From positions 1,165,911 to 1,229,910 of the forward strand of contig JXTC01000052.1 in assembly GCA_002914845.1 (NCBI GenBank): a stretch of 64,000 nt of DNA, given 5' to 3'. Below are positions 24,054-36,499 of this stretch, in pieces. Under the pieces are notes generated by a model. It was given only the letters and a program-made list of their open reading frames with translations, had not been told where the DNA came from and made no database searches. Numbering within the stretch: the first letter of the stretch is position 1; every line of letters starts with the position of its first letter. Made by a program: the position numbers and the translations under genes. This stretch comes from Trema orientale (lineage: Eukaryota > Streptophyta > Magnoliopsida > Rosales > Cannabaceae).

Positions 24054-24605
24054 TAGGGTTGGCAGTTTTCTGTACGACACGATGATACGACTCGAAAACG
24101 ACACGAAATAAATAGAGAATTTGGGTGACCTATTTAATTTTTGTATCAATTTCGGGTTGACACATGTAATACGTGAGGGTGGGTTTCGGATCAATCCACT
24201 TAACTCGAAAATGATCTGTGTAACCCGTTTAATTAAACAGGTCGTTTTCGTATCGTATCGACACAACACATTTATTGATATTTTAATATTTTAAATAAGA
24301 TTTTAATTAATTCTAAATATATCTATATGTGTATAATTAAATTAATTAGTGTATAATCGTGTTAAATTAAAGTAATCGTGCCAATTTTAAATAATCGTAT
24401 CAAACATGTCATAATATGATACATTACACATTATTAAACAGGTTATATGTATCGTATCGTGTTACACGTGTATTAACCGTATCGTGTTCGAATTTAAGTT
24501 TTTGACACATTTATTAATCGTATCGTGTTCGGATTGGGCGTTATCGTGTCGTGTCATAATCGTGTCAACACAAATACAACACGATAACATGAATTGTCAC
24601 CCCTA
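24054..24605. mobile_element. hAT-type non-autonomous element, diverged copy
   Basis: About 552 bp with ends TAGGGTTGGCAGTTTT and GAATTGTCACCCCTA (inverted). The subterminal regions are filled with GACACGA / TCGTGTC motifs, as in its relative at 25005-26116. The 8 bases flanking each side (TTAGCCAG, CTAGTGAG) agree at only 5 of 8 positions, consistent with an old insertion. No transposase is encoded. Confidence 0.75.
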
Positions 24606-24978
24606 CTAGTGAGTCGTACCAATTGCCAAATGGATGGTACTTGTGTGGTTCTTAAAAGCATTTCTACGTTTAGGGGATTTATGCAGAAGGGTACCCAAAA
24701 AATTTCTATTTCTATATAATGTTTTTAGTTATTTTTCGTTAAGATTTCGTATGGTAATGGACTTCTTATAACTTATAAGTGTTCCTTATTGCAGATTATT
24801 TGGTTCTCTCCTCACATATAAATTAATGTTTATCCATAGTCCATATGCACCATTCAAATATATTTTTGTTATATAATATAATTTGTTTAAATAGGGAAAG
24901 AAAAAAATGGAAGTTGCTATTACCTGGAAGCAAATGATGCCTTTATCAGCGTGTCTCAATCATTACACACTTTTGGCC

Positions 24979-25766
24979 TAATTATAATTGATAAATGCTT
25001 GCATTAGGGGTGGCAATTTAGGTCACGACACGATAACACGACTCGAAAACGACACGAAGTTAGTGGGTTTGGGTTTGTCTTAAACATGTACAGGTCAAAA
25101 CAGGTTAAACCTGATTAAACACGATTAAATAATAGGTCATTAGCAGGTTAACCTGTTAAACCCGAAATTGACCCATTTAACACGATTAAATTTTTTGAGA
25201 CATTGTATTATCTTGTGTGTACCAAGACTTAAAACTTCCTTTTTATATTTTATGTACTAAAACTTGAAAGTTTTATTTTGGTTTTAAACTTTAGATTGTG
25301 TGTTATATTTATTTGATTATGGTTGCTTGGTTATATTGGAAATATAAAATAAGTTAATAGATTATATCAAGTTAATTATAATTGATAAATGCTTGCATTA
25401 GGGGTGGCAATTTAGGTCACGACACGATAACACGACTCGAAAACGACACGAAGTTAGTGGGTTTGGGTTTGTCTTAAACAGGTACAGGTCAAAACAGGTT
25501 AAACCCGATTAAACACGATTAAATAATAGGTCATTAGCAGGTTAACCTGTTAAACCCGAAATTGACCCATTTAACACGATTAAATTTTTTGAGACATTGT
25601 ATTATCTTGTGTGTACCAAGACTTAAAACTTCCTTTTTATATTTTATGTACTAAAACTTGAAAGTTTTATTTTGGTTTTAAACTTTAGATTGTGTGTTAT
25701 ATTTATTTGATTATGGTTGCTTGGTTATATTGGAAATATAAAATAAGTTAATAGATTATATCAAGT
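24979..25766. repeat. 394-bp tandem duplication spanning the hAT left junction
   Basis: The blocks 24979-25372 and 25373-25766 differ at only two positions by my reading. Each block carries 18 bp of flanking host DNA, the GCTTGCAT target duplication and the first 368 bp of the element. The duplication therefore happened after insertion and recently. It gives the element two left termini and three copies of the target site. Confidence 0.92.
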
Positions 25767-26116
25767 TATATTGAAAATGTGAAATAGGTTAACATGTTAA
25801 AATTAATGCGTTATGTTAAATTGAACCAAATATAATATATTTAACATTAACATGTTAAATTGAGTTCAATTAACGGGTTAACAGTATACAGGTTAGCAGA
25901 TCGTATTATGTTGGACACGATCTGAATACGACCTATTTAAATAACGTGTTAAATGTGTCATTCACAGGTTAACCTGTTTATTTAGCATGTCGGGTGTAGG
26001 TTTACAAATCATGACACGAATAATAAACGTGTCGGGTTTGGGTTTGGTAATTGCTCGTTATATATATGCCTCGACACGACACGAATATGACACGACAACA
26101 CAAATTGTCACCCCTA
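25005..26116. mobile_element. hAT-type non-autonomous element with perfect 8-bp target duplication
   Basis: Ends are TAGGGGTGGCAATTT and AAATTGTCACCCCTA, a near-perfect 15-bp inverted pair. They are flanked by identical 8-bp duplications GCTTGCAT at 24997-25004 and 26117-26124, diagnostic of the hAT superfamily. GACACGA-type subterminal motifs cluster near both ends; such motifs are typical transposase-binding sites. There is no transposase coding sequence. The present length of 1,112 bp includes an extra 394-bp duplicated block (separate entry); without it the element would be about 718 bp. Confidence 0.9.
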
Positions 26117-26124
26117 GCTTGCAT

Positions 26125-26610
26125 GTGTACTGTGGAATCAATGGTATGTGTAGACATGGATGTACATTTCTAATTTTCTAGTAGGAGTGATAGGACTATT
26201 TTATTTTTCAATATATAATTTTATTACTTAGATTGCATAATGTGTGAGACCGGAGAATAAAAAAGAGAACAATACACTAATTGTTGTTAGAGGTGCCTCT
26301 TGCATCTTACCATTTGTTTACCGTTAATGACATGGCACATTCTCTCGATACTAGTTCTTCGTTTATGATTCTTTTTACAGTAGTTGATCGTAATCAATAA
26401 AATTGATCATCTTGTTATATTTCTTGTTATAAAATTGATCGTTTTCATAAGTAGGTTAATGACTTGTTGTTATATTTCTTATAAGGTCGTCTAATTCTAT
26501 TTTCGCTGGATCAGAATGGCTCAGAATCTAAAATCTCTTTTAATCAAATGAAACACAATGCCACTCCGTAAAAGTTGTAATTTCCTCTGAGGTAGTGATA
26601 TATATGTGCG

Positions 26611-26642
<32 letters not shown>

Positions 26643-27090
26643 TATCTTCTGCACGACATTGACACAGACAGAGGCCAAAGATCATGTTGGACCCCTTTAA
26701 TGAGGGACCCAGCATGTAAGCCACATTTACAAAACGGTTAGGAAAGCATGCAACACTCTGATTAGCCGTACCACGAAAAACAATGGAACCTGGCACTCGC
26801 CCAATACACCCACCCCAGGCCACCTCAACCGGACTGGAATCATTTCAGCACAACAGGATAGAGATGACTTTTTCCCAAAAAATAAATTAATTAATAAAAA
26901 TTATTTAACATAACTTTACATAAACAAGAAAGTAATTATATTAAAACCAACCAATTTTTTTTCATAATAATTTAGATTAGGTGATTAAGTTGATTTTACC
27001 AACTGGTTCCCACCCCTCTTTCCTTCATGTCAACTTTTTCTCCATTTGTGGGGCCCATATCCCTTACCTCCAAATTCCAAAAGTCCCCTC
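26125..27090. other. Intergenic DNA and probable promoter of the OVATE gene
   Basis: Contains a (TA)n microsatellite (about 26611-26638) and a GC-richer stretch at 26640-26840 without recognisable coding sense. The last few hundred bases, with CT-rich blocks, probably form the promoter of the downstream OVATE gene. Confidence 0.45.
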
Positions 27091-27275
27091 TATAACTCTA
27101 TTTATCTTCATCAAGCACAAGAGAGTGAGAGAGAGAGAGAGAGGTGAAGATATCTAATACCTCCTTTCTTTTTTCATTACTCATTACAGAGAGAAACCTA
27201 GAGACATTTCATTTACTTTTTTTTTTTCAACAAAAGAGAGAGAGAGAGAAAGAGGGTTTTGAATTGTGATTTGTG
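27091..27275 (+). promoter_or_regulatory. Putative TATA box and GA-rich leader of the OVATE gene
   Basis: TATAACTCTATTTAT begins at 27091. The following leader has two GAGAGAGA tracts (27124-27143 and 27234-27252) and no ATG before the start codon at 27276. GAGA tracts in plant 5' regions can bind BBR/BPC factors; that role is inference here. Confidence 0.45.
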
Positions 27276-28514
27276 ATGGGTAATTACAAGTTTAGATTAT
27301 CTGATATGATGCCCAATGCCTGGTTCTACAAGCTCAAGGACATGGGCAAACCCAGAAACCAGAGGAAGAAGAAGAAGAAACACCCCACACTCCCTTCTTC
27401 ATCTTCTTCAACGACAACAACTGCCTTGTCGTTTTCTTCGTCGTCCTCTAAAACAAAGCAACAACAGCAGCAGCAACCCCACCACCACCCCCACCAATGT
27501 CGTCCGAGAAAATCGTACTACTTCACGAGAGAGCTCAGCCCAAACAACGACAGATTCTATTGTTCCCCAACAAACCCAAAATCCCCTCTCTCACATTCTC
27601 CTGACCCACCGAGAAAATCATCCAAACAGAGGCTTAGAAGAAGACCCACCAAGTCCTCTCCCAAGTTTCTAGTCACAACTACCCCTGTTTCCTCTGGATT
27701 CAGCTGTAAAGCTACGCTCGAATCCGTCTGGACCAAGCCCGATTCGCCGCCCGAGTTTTCGCCGGAGTGTTCGTCGTCTCCGTTCGGATCCTCGCCGGAT
27801 AAGGAGATTCCCGGCGACCCGGAATTCCGGTGCGACCGGATTCTGGCTACTCAGACTTTTGACGGCATGGTCTCGTTGTCGTCTGCGGCTATTACTTGTC
27901 GTTGCCAAGACGAAGAATATTGCAAGGAAAACGACATCGTTATCGACGTGGATAAGGCTTCTCTGTCTAGAAAATCCGATTCGCCAGATGGGTTTGATTC
28001 CTTTCCCGGGCTCGAGCTTCCTCCGATTGTAACCAAACCCTCCAAACCCAAGAAGAGAGAGACCACGAGAAGCAGCTGCTCAGTCGGGTTTGAGGAAAGA
28101 AATGGTAATGGGTCTGTTTCGGTCAAGGTTTTGAAGGAGCAGAGGACGAGTTCCGTACGCAAATTCACGTTGAATTCTCCCGGGGTTAGGCTCCGGATCA
28201 ACTCTCCGAGACTCGCCGGGAAAAGGGTCTCCGGCAATGGCCGGAAAAGTGTGACGTCGTCGGGTTCGAACTCCGGCGACCGGAAGAGAAGCCTCTCTGA
28301 TAGCTTCGCCATTGTTAAGTCGTCGTTTGATCCTCAGAAGGATTTTAGGGAATCAATGGTGGAGATGATTGTGGAGAATAATATCAGGGCATCGAAAGAC
28401 TTGGAGGATCTTCTTGCGTGTTATCTTTCTCTGAATGCGGATGAGTACCATGATCTCATAATCAAGGTCTTCAAGCAAATCTGGTTCGACCTTACTGATA
28501 TTTCGTCCAAGTAA
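27276..28514 (+). CDS. OVATE family protein (OFP1/2/4-like transcriptional repressor)
   Basis: Single-exon gene of 412 residues. OFPs are nuclear repressors that bind homeodomain (KNOX/BELL) and TRM proteins and influence organ shape and secondary wall formation. The N terminus [20 protein letters not shown] is the conserved DNA-binding-associated head of this OFP subclade. The middle is low complexity: Lys-rich, Ser/Thr-rich, a Gln run, a His-Pro run, and an Arg-rich block likely serving as nuclear localisation signal. The C-terminal OVATE domain is about residues 344-403, containing [22 protein letters not shown] and the final [15 protein letters not shown]. It is longer than typical members of this subclade because of the low-complexity middle. 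The ATG at 27276 starts the conserved head directly. Which numbered OFP it corresponds to is not settled. Confidence 0.95.
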   Translation: MGNYKFRLSDMMPNAWFYKLKDMGKPRNQRKKKKKHPTLPSSSSSTTTTALSFSSSSSKTKQQQQQQPHHHPHQCRPRKSYYFTRELSPNNDRFYCSPTNPKSPLSHSPDPPRKSSKQRLRRRPTKSSPKFLVTTTPVSSGFSCKATLESVWTKPDSPPEFSPECSSSPFGSSPDKEIPGDPEFRCDRILATQTFDGMVSLSSAAITCRCQDEEYCKENDIVIDVDKASLSRKSDSPDGFDSFPGLELPPIVTKPSKPKKRETTRSSCSVGFEERNGNGSVSVKVLKEQRTSSVRKFTLNSPGVRLRINSPRLAGKRVSGNGRKSVTSSGSNSGDRKRSLSDSFAIVKSSFDPQKDFRESMVEMIVENNIRASKDLEDLLACYLSLNADEYHDLIIKVFKQIWFDLTDISSK

Positions 28515-28919
28515 AAATAAAAAAAAAAAGCTCATATAAATATATTTTTCTAAGAACTACTTAAATTGTATATCATTTCCTTTTTTCACTAAATTTTCTA
28601 GTATAGATCTTCCTTGTTAGATGCTCGTGATCATTTAGTTGACACCGTTCGATTGATCTTAATTATCGAGCAGTTGATGATAGAATTTTCCATTTTTTTT
28701 TAATTTTTAGCTAATTAAATGTGTGTATATTGAAAAATATATATTTATTTTCACATGAGATGATCAAAATGCGTATCATGCTGAGTTAAAAGTCTCGTTT
28801 CAGTCACTAGGAGTTATGCAGAGAAATTGTTTAATTCAACAGTTTCGATTCTTGCATTAACTTTTCACAGCCGGAGTTAAAGTTCAGATAAACACACAGG
28901 TAGGTGTTAAAATTTTCCT
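28515..28919. other. 3' flank of the OVATE gene
   Basis: A/T-rich probable 3' UTR and downstream DNA. No further gene. Confidence 0.4.
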
Positions 28920-29137
28920 GAAATTAGAGGTGTTTATTCTCTTATTTATATACACTAGCTAAATCTTAGCACGTGCTAGCGATCTCATTTAATTTATCAC
29001 TTTTTTAATATTACTTGATATATCAATTGAAATTAGAGGTATTTATTCTCTTACTTATATACACTAGTTAAATGTTAGTATGTGCTTAGATCCCACCTAA
29101 TTTATCAATTTTTTAATAGCACTTGATATGACAAATG
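28920..29137. repeat. 109-bp tandem duplication, two diverged copies
   Basis: GAAATTAGAGGT(G/A)TTTATTC begins at 28920 and again at 29029. The blocks run in parallel through TATATACACTAG(C/T)TAAAT and AATTTATCA(C/A)TTTTTTAAT and are roughly 85% alike by eye. Older than the duplication at 24979. Confidence 0.8.
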
Positions 29138-32100
29138 TGTTGTTATATTTCAATTGATAAATTAAATAGATTAAATGTTATTACAGTGACAAAATTATAT
29201 ATCATATTATGAATATAAGATAGAATGTTTAAGTATTTATAAAAAGCCAATGTTTTAAATTTATTTACAAAATAATCTCGATTATACTCAATTACATACT
29301 CGATTACCCTTAACACTATACTCGATAATATAAAAAAATTATTTTACAAATAGTTTTAAACCTTAGATTTTGTTTAAAACTTACTTTTAAATGATTCATT
29401 TCTCTAAATTTTTCTTATTTTCTAAATGTTAATTTTAATATAATTCTTTACATGTCAATTCTCAATTAAAAGTTTTTCTACAAAGGACAAAGGATAGCAG
29501 CCAATCTATAACTAAAAGCACCACATTAAGACGAGAGATAATAAATGCACACAGACACTTTGCAAGAATTACGTTTTTCTTTTCCTTTTTTAATGGTCAT
29601 AATTATTTGATTTCATTCAGAATGGGCTTTTTCTTTCTATCTTTCTTCTTTTTCTTTTTTTTTTTTAATTTATTGGTTAGAAAGATTGGTGGCTAGGCTA
29701 TCTCTTTCAAGAGTGTGTGGTTTTCCTTTGTGGCATTGCCTCTGTCGTCTTTCCATAACAAAACCGAAAAGTAACAAAAATATTTTTGGGTCTGTGAATT
29801 TCTGTCCTTATTCATGGACCCCCAAGACCAATTTGGGCATGATGCATATTTAAAAAAAAAAAAAATAAAATTAGTACACTTAGGGACCTTCATGTACAAG
29901 ACGGACACCTTCAACCATCAAATGCCCCCTTTTTTTTTTTTTTTTTGCCCTAAAAGTCCGAAAGAAGATACACTTTAAGGACATTTTCGAGTTTCTAAGC
30001 CTTTTCTTTTAGTCAAAAATTTAAAGGGTGTCTCTCTCTAGGCACCGTATTCAGTTTTTGGACTTCCCCAACTCCTATTAGCAGCAACCTATGAGAGAAA
30101 GAGGCCAAAGCAGTTTAAAGTTGTACATTATGTATGTGGTACCAATACTTGTTATTGTTTGCTTTTGAACCTCAGATCATATTAAAATTAAACATATATA
30201 CAGTCTAAAATCGTATAGTTCGAAATAACACTATTAGACAAACTATTTTAGAATGTTGTAATCTTCCATACGTTTCTTTGCAATTTAAACGAAATTTGGG
30301 AGAAAGTAATTTGAAATTTCCTCATGTGTACGTACGGCCATCCCAAAAAGCTTTGGTAAACCCTATAAACTGTTGAATGAAGCTTTCAAATTTTGCAGCT
30401 GCCTGTCTAAAGCTGAAGTACTTCGATTTTCAAAAGCAAAAGTTGCTTCGTGTATTTCAAAAGCATGCAAAAATAGTGAAACTTTTTCAAACTTAGCTGA
30501 GTTGTGCAATTAAGAAAGAGGTTAATGTTAACTTTCTTTCAGGATTAAGGGTTCAGATTTTCCTCTTAGAATGTACAGTGCATGCAATTTATCAATCTAT
30601 TAAACAAAGGGTTATTAATTAGAAAGAAAAAAAATATTCATTTTTTAAAAAAGGAAAAAAAAATTGAAAGAATAAGTAGATTATCTGTCTTCTATTGCAT
30701 AGAGTTATTCTATTCTATGTGGCAATAACAGTAAAATCCACTCCTAAGAAAAGTAACCACCAGAGAAATGTAGTCTCTTTCTGGGACAAAGAGTGTTTAC
30801 AAGCTTGGCATGCCAATCAAATTAAATGACCAAACAGAGAAAGGAAGTAACATTATATCATACATGGAGATCTAGTCTGATAAATTCCTTATTTTGCGGC
30901 TCCAATTAATTAGATTATATTTTTATATTTCATTTAATAATATTTGTCACTATTTCCGATTGACTAATTAAGGATTATATAATTTCGCAAATGGGAAGTG
31001 ATAATGGTTTTAACACCGGCCTTGTTCGATGCATTGACCTACTAACCGAGCCTATTCATATTCATATGCCAGTAGAAGTACGGTATTAGAAGTCAACAAT
31101 AGAGTAATTAGAAAAATGTTATACATCACTTTCTACATTGAAACTAATGTTGCAAAGTAACCCTCTCATTTTTCCTATAATTCCTCCCAATTCTAGTGAA
31201 AGCGAGATTTGATTCCAACTCTTTGAAGCTAAAGTTACAAAGAGTTATATCTACCCAACTAGCTAACATATTCGTTATAATAAGTTTTTGTAATGCTCAA
31301 ACGCTGTTTTTATAAGGCGGGTTCTACCATTTAGTTTATATCCTTATAACTATGTTAGTGGAGCTAATGGTCAATTGATTATTACTTTCGCCCAATGAGT
31401 ATTAAGTTTCATTTTGATTAAAAAATGTGTTCCTCGGTCATTATTATTAGGTACTCTTTTGATTTTAAAAAGAAAGTACAGGGCACAATGAAACGTGTAA
31501 TCTAATTATTTTACTTGATGAACTTTACATACTATTGCAAGATTCAGGATTGGGGTGTACCTTACAAGTCCAATTCCTTCCACCAAATTTGTTTCCCCTC
31601 AAGGCTCAAACTATAGGCATAGTCTAACTTTGACTTAAATTTCATTTGCAACTCTTGATATCCTTTATAAACTTTGTGTCTCAAAGAAGTCCTAAAAAAA
31701 GAAAGAAGAAGAAGAAGAAGCCCTTTCTATTAAATCCATTACAACATTCGATGGCTAAAGTGAGATTACCTATTTAATTAAGGAGGAAAAAGTGAACTTT
31801 ATGCTAGTTACAGAGATAGAATCTTTAAGAACGATCTACTGATCATATAACACAAACGGGATCAAACTTCTTTTAAGAACATAGACAGAATAGCTCCCTT
31901 GTCCTAGTTAAGTTCGGAAATGTCAAATGTTAGAAATTGAAATTGGAAGGCATAAATGAGACTACCCCTATAATTTGAGGGAAAAAATGGAATTAACTCC
32001 TTTGATTTAAGATGATAACTTGTAAGAGTATTATATATATATATATATATATAAATAGTAATATTGGCATTTTCTAACGTCAAATCATATTAAGATTACA

Positions 32101-32560
32101 TGAGGTTGAAAGAATCAAAAGAAAATATATTCGTTCAAAAACAGTATTTACAACTAGTAATAGGCTACTTCTTATAGCATATAAAATTTGACCTAGCTTG
32201 TATATTGAGAAAAACAGAGTACTTTTCGGATCAGAAATTTGGAAGTCCTACTATCTACTCGGTGCAACAATCAAAGCTAATTGCTTTTTAAAACATACCA
32301 TAGATTTATTTACAAAATAAAAAACAAGAATTGGCCCTAATATATGAGCTTTTAACAACAAATTTTCTTGGTCGACAGTAATTGTCAGATCGTTTGTGCT
32401 TTTTTAAAATTGCAAACTTTCAACAATAATAAAGATTGGGAATTGGCCATACTAGATCTGATACCAACTTTGTGTCAAGAGCAATTTATGAAGTTTGTTG
32501 AATTGAAAACATAAATACAACAATAGCCACTAATTTATTGCGGGATATGATCTATGTGTA
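29138..32560. other. AT-rich intergenic DNA with one possible SINE
   Basis: No gene recognised. Contains a GAA-type microsatellite (31703-31722), an (AT)n run (32035-32053) and a tentative SINE head at 31150-31275 (listed). Confidence 0.5.
31150..31275 (-). mobile_element. Possible tRNA-derived SINE (minus strand)
   Basis: The minus strand shows TAGCTAGTTGGGTAGA, a good A-box match, then about 40 bp later GGAATCAAATCTC, a weaker B-box match. The typical A-to-B spacing supports a tRNA-like promoter. The tail and target duplication are not clear. Confidence 0.4.
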
Positions 32561-32875
32561 TATATATAGTTCTCGATCTAATAGGTATTTTTTTTAAGCT
32601 TATCTATAGGTATTTCTTTTTTTAGCCGTTAGATCATTATTCAACGATTACCATAATTTGGGTGGTTAGAAAAAAAATAAAAAAATCTATTATTTAATAT
32701 TTTTCTTTCTCTCCTTATTTTATCATGAAAACACGTATGTGATGAATTTTAATTGGATAAAATAATACCTATGGATAAGTAAAAAACAAAAATACCTAAA
32801 TTGGTGCTCTATACCTACTGGATTGATGCCCTATGTATAGGTTAAAAAAAATATTGGTACCCTATATATATATAT
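32561..32875. mobile_element. Family W MITE, copy 2
   Basis: Same plan as copy 1: ATCTAATAGGTATTTTTT on the left, central GCCGTTAGATCATTATTC, and on the right AATACCTA.. CTGGATTGATGCCC inside TATATA. The right end seems duplicated (two nested GG.GCCCTAT-like ends), suggesting an internal rearrangement. Confidence 0.65.
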
Positions 32876-32914
32876 AAATATTGGGGTCCTATAGTTGGAC
32901 ATGGATCTAGTCCC

Positions 32915-33032
32915 GTTGGTGGGACCAGTCCCGTTTATGTTTTAACCAATACAGGTCATGTTCTGTCCAATATAGATTGATTAAAATATAACTTGTGTTG
33001 GCCAAAATATGAACGGAATTAGTTCCCTTGAA
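32915..33032. mobile_element. Small hairpin element with ~31-bp inverted arms
   Basis: The left arm (32919-32949) contains GTGGGACCAGTCCCGTTTAT. The reverse complement of the right arm (32999-33029) contains AAGGGAACTAATTCCGTTCA and then TATTTTGGCCAA, matching the left arm's TGTTTTAACCAA. The loop is about 50 bp. MITE-like and non-coding. Confidence 0.5.
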
Positions 33033-35149
33033 AAGACTATATCTGTGGTCCCTATTATTATTATGTATAATATCTATCTATCTCGAGCTAACAAGCCAGC
33101 CAAGATAAGGTCCTGTGTACTGGTTCATTACTCTCTCGAGTACTGTCCTAATAAAATCGAAAAAATAATAACAGGTTGATATGTTAGTCAGTTTTTGTGT
33201 TGGGTCAACAAAATCATGCCGATTTGATAATATAATAATTGAACAACAACGTGCCTGGAGCGAATTGGATAAAATATATGTTGAAGCCTTGTTATTAGCT
33301 AGGCTTGGCAGATTTTGGCTATTGAAATTCTACCCACCAAAAAAACATATTCTATTTGGACCACGTAATTGACCCCACGAAAAAAACAAAACATACTAAT
33401 ACATGATATATTTTTGTACACGTACCATACCTATTGGCCTTCTTCTTTAATCTATTTATTATATTCGAAACTTGGCAGAAGGGATAACATTATAGTAGTA
33501 AATATTTCTACACTTTGTATAAGACAATAATCTAGATTTTTAAAGAATTAATTGCACTAATGACCCTATATGTAGGTCGTATCGCAACTTTTTATACATT
33601 GCAACCCGCTACTTAAATAGAGAAAATGTTTCCCCTAAAAAAATAAATAGAGAAAATGATTTTAATTTGCAGGTATGATGGAATATTCATCACATTATGT
33701 GATGAGTTCCGTTTAAAATTTGACAAAATGCTATGAAAAATGCAAAGTGAGATAATTTTTCCATTATAAAGATTATATATAGATATACAAATTGTAGTTT
33801 TGAGATAAAGACAAACTAACCATAGAGAACCGATACATATAATTTTAGAGCAATATATATTCAAGTTTCAACAGTTCATAAAAATGAAAAATTAATAACT
33901 TATAAACATCTACTATTAATGAAGTGTTTTAATGAGCTCACTAGCTACCTAATTTCCCATTTAGTGTTCTATTTCCTTTTCAGTTTTTTTGAAATAGCGT
34001 TTTATTTATTTTATTGGAATAACGACGGAAAAACATGTAATACACATGCAACTACTTTTGCACAAAACGATTTGTACTACCCTTTTCAGAAATGCATGCA
34101 TTTTTTATAACTAATATCAATGCGGCTGCAAAGTTTGGACCCCACATTCTCTATTCTGTCAATTCAATTGGATCCTAATATCGCAATTCGATGGTATCTG
34201 TTGATATGTTTCTATTGTATATTTTAATATGTCCAAAAGGAAATTGTGGGGAAAAAACAATATAAATTATGAAACGGTAGGAAAATAAAATATGTATTGG
34301 GGGTACTTTTTTAAAAATATAAATAACAAGAACATACTATCCATTATTAAGTAGATATTTGCAGCAACATATTATATCCTTTTTACTAGGTACTCAATTT
34401 TGACAATTTTATTACTAATATAGAACTAATCCAAGAATTCCCCTTAAAAAAAAAAAAAAAAACTAATCCAAGAATAGGTCATTGACCTAATAAAATGGTA
34501 GGGAAAAAGAAAAACTCAATACTTGTACCTACTCATATTTTTACCTTTCCTTTTCATTCGTTATTTTGGTAGAGATACATTAATCCATAACGAACTAACG
34601 AAGAATCTTTTGGAGTACACATAATATTTTAGTAAACATAAACGACAAATCATATAACTAACGGGCTAAAATTCAACAATAGGCCAGCTGCAAGCTGGGA
34701 CAATACAAAGGAGCGGCGCTTGAAACCAATTATAAGTTTTCTCTTTTTTTTTTTTTTTTTCAATGAAAACCAATTAATAGGCAGCAGAATAGCAGATGTT
34801 ATATTTTGTTTATAAAATTACAAACAAAAGCCATAAATTAAGTGCAGCAAAGATTTGTCAAATATGTGTTAATTTTCGAGAAATGGTATGCACCGAAAAC
34901 TTCCTCCCGATTAAGAAAAAGAAAAGAAGTCAAAGGCCATGTTATTTCACCTTCAAAATTAGTAAAAAAAATTTGCTTAAATCTCGATCTTCTAAATTTT
35001 ATTTTTCTTCCCAAAAAAAAAATACTCTATTTATCTAATTAATATGTAACAATTTAAGGGACATTCAAGATTTATGTTTCATCATTCATGACTGAATTTT
35101 ACTGAAGATAATCTGATGATAATCCTAACAAGAACAGTTTACTCTCATG
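33033..35149. other. AT-rich intergenic DNA, nothing recognised
   Basis: No gene, RNA or well-defined element was identified. Short open frames here are AT-rich and featureless. Confidence 0.5.
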
Positions 35150-35438
35150 CAGTGATGGAGCCTGAAAAGTTTTTAGTAGAGACAAAGTTAAATTTTTTAA
35201 TGCAATAATAATCTCCAAAAATATATATTTAAATATATAATGATATCTCCAAATGACAATAGAATATGCTTGTGACAAATTTTTATATATTAAAAGTACT
35301 TTATAATAATCATGTTATGACAACATTATCAAAAATGAAATTTTCAAATCTTTAAAATCTTTATAAACATACAAACTATAAACTAATCAAATTTTTAATT
35401 AAAAAATATAAATATGAAGGATATAATATACCTTGCAG
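35150..35438 (+). mobile_element. hAT-like fragment related to the element at 62826-63061
   Basis: The start CAGTGATGGAGCCTGAAAAG resembles the CAGGGG(C/T)GGA(G/C)C terminus and following AGTAGAGACAAAG stretch of the complete element near the WNK gene. A matching right end was not found; the region runs into a family W MITE at 35440, so it is truncated or disrupted. Confidence 0.45.
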
Positions 35439-35439
35439 T

Positions 35440-35705
35440 TATATATATATATGGTTGCCAATCCAATAGGCAATTTTTTTTTTTTTACCTATGCGTAAGT
35501 ATTTTTTTTAGCCGTTGGATCATTATCTAAAGACCAACAGCTATAATGAGCTGCATGAAAAGACGTGCATCATTAATGCTATTTTTCTCTTACTTTTTAA
35601 TATAAAAAATTGTGTAAAAAAAATTTTTCATTCGCCAAAATGATACCTATGTATAGGTAAAAAAAAAATACCTACTAGATTGGTGCCCTATATATATATA
35701 TATAT
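35440..35705. mobile_element. Family W MITE, copy 3
   Basis: Left TATATATGG-TTGCCAATCCAATAGG and right CCTACTAGATTGGTGCCC-TATATA form clear inverted ends. Inner arms ACCTATGCGTAAGTA / ACCTATGTATAGGT are inverted, and the central GCCGTTGGATCATTATC is present. It is inserted in an AT microsatellite. Confidence 0.75.
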
Positions 35706-35783
35706 TTGTCTTGACTAGCCTATAGAATTAGAATCAGTGAAAATAAGGAAAATTTTTCCCAATTGGGATTTTCCTTTTAGAAN

Positions 35784-36445
35784 GAACCTGATGTTGTCGC
35801 TATAGAGTCCTCTATGGCGATGACATTTTTATGTCGTCGTTATAGTTCTGGCGGGCAAAAATAGCGCCATATCTCACGCCAAAAATTATACTATACACAC
35901 TATAGCGACGACAAATGTCGTCGTTATAGGGTTTACTTAATAAATTTTAATTTTTTTAAAAGGTAAAAAGAATAAAAAACTAAAAAATTAATATATTTAA
36001 CCTATTTGTCATCACTATAAATTTTATTTAATAAATTTTAATTTTTTTAAATATAAAAATAATAAAAATAAAAAATAATAATTAATTTAATATATTTAAC
36101 CTATAGCGACAACAATTGTCGCCGCTATAGGCTTTGAATAAAATTTTAAGCGATAACATTTATCGCTCTAAATTTAAAAAATTTAATAAATTATTTAAAT
36201 GAAATTTTGAGCGATAACATTTACCGCGCTCAATTTCGAAATCTGAATGAAACGATGTCATTCGGGCTATAGCGACGACTTCACTATCTGTAGCGACGAC
36301 ATAGATGCTATATAATAAAAACTCAAATATTTTTCTTCTTCTTCTATCATCTCATTCATTTACTCACTCTCTCCAAACCCTATTCCCTCTCAGTCTTTCT
36401 CTCCGATTTTCACTCTCTCACTCCCTCTCATTTTTCACTAATATA

Positions 36446-36499
<54 letters not shown>

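Noticed and set aside
26521-26823. 100-codon minus-strand frame upstream of the OVATE gene
   Set aside because: It includes a TA microsatellite (Tyr-Ile repeats) and has no known domain; more likely promoter or intergenic.
27316-28312. Alternative frames within the OVATE gene
   Set aside because: Shadows of the OVATE coding frame.
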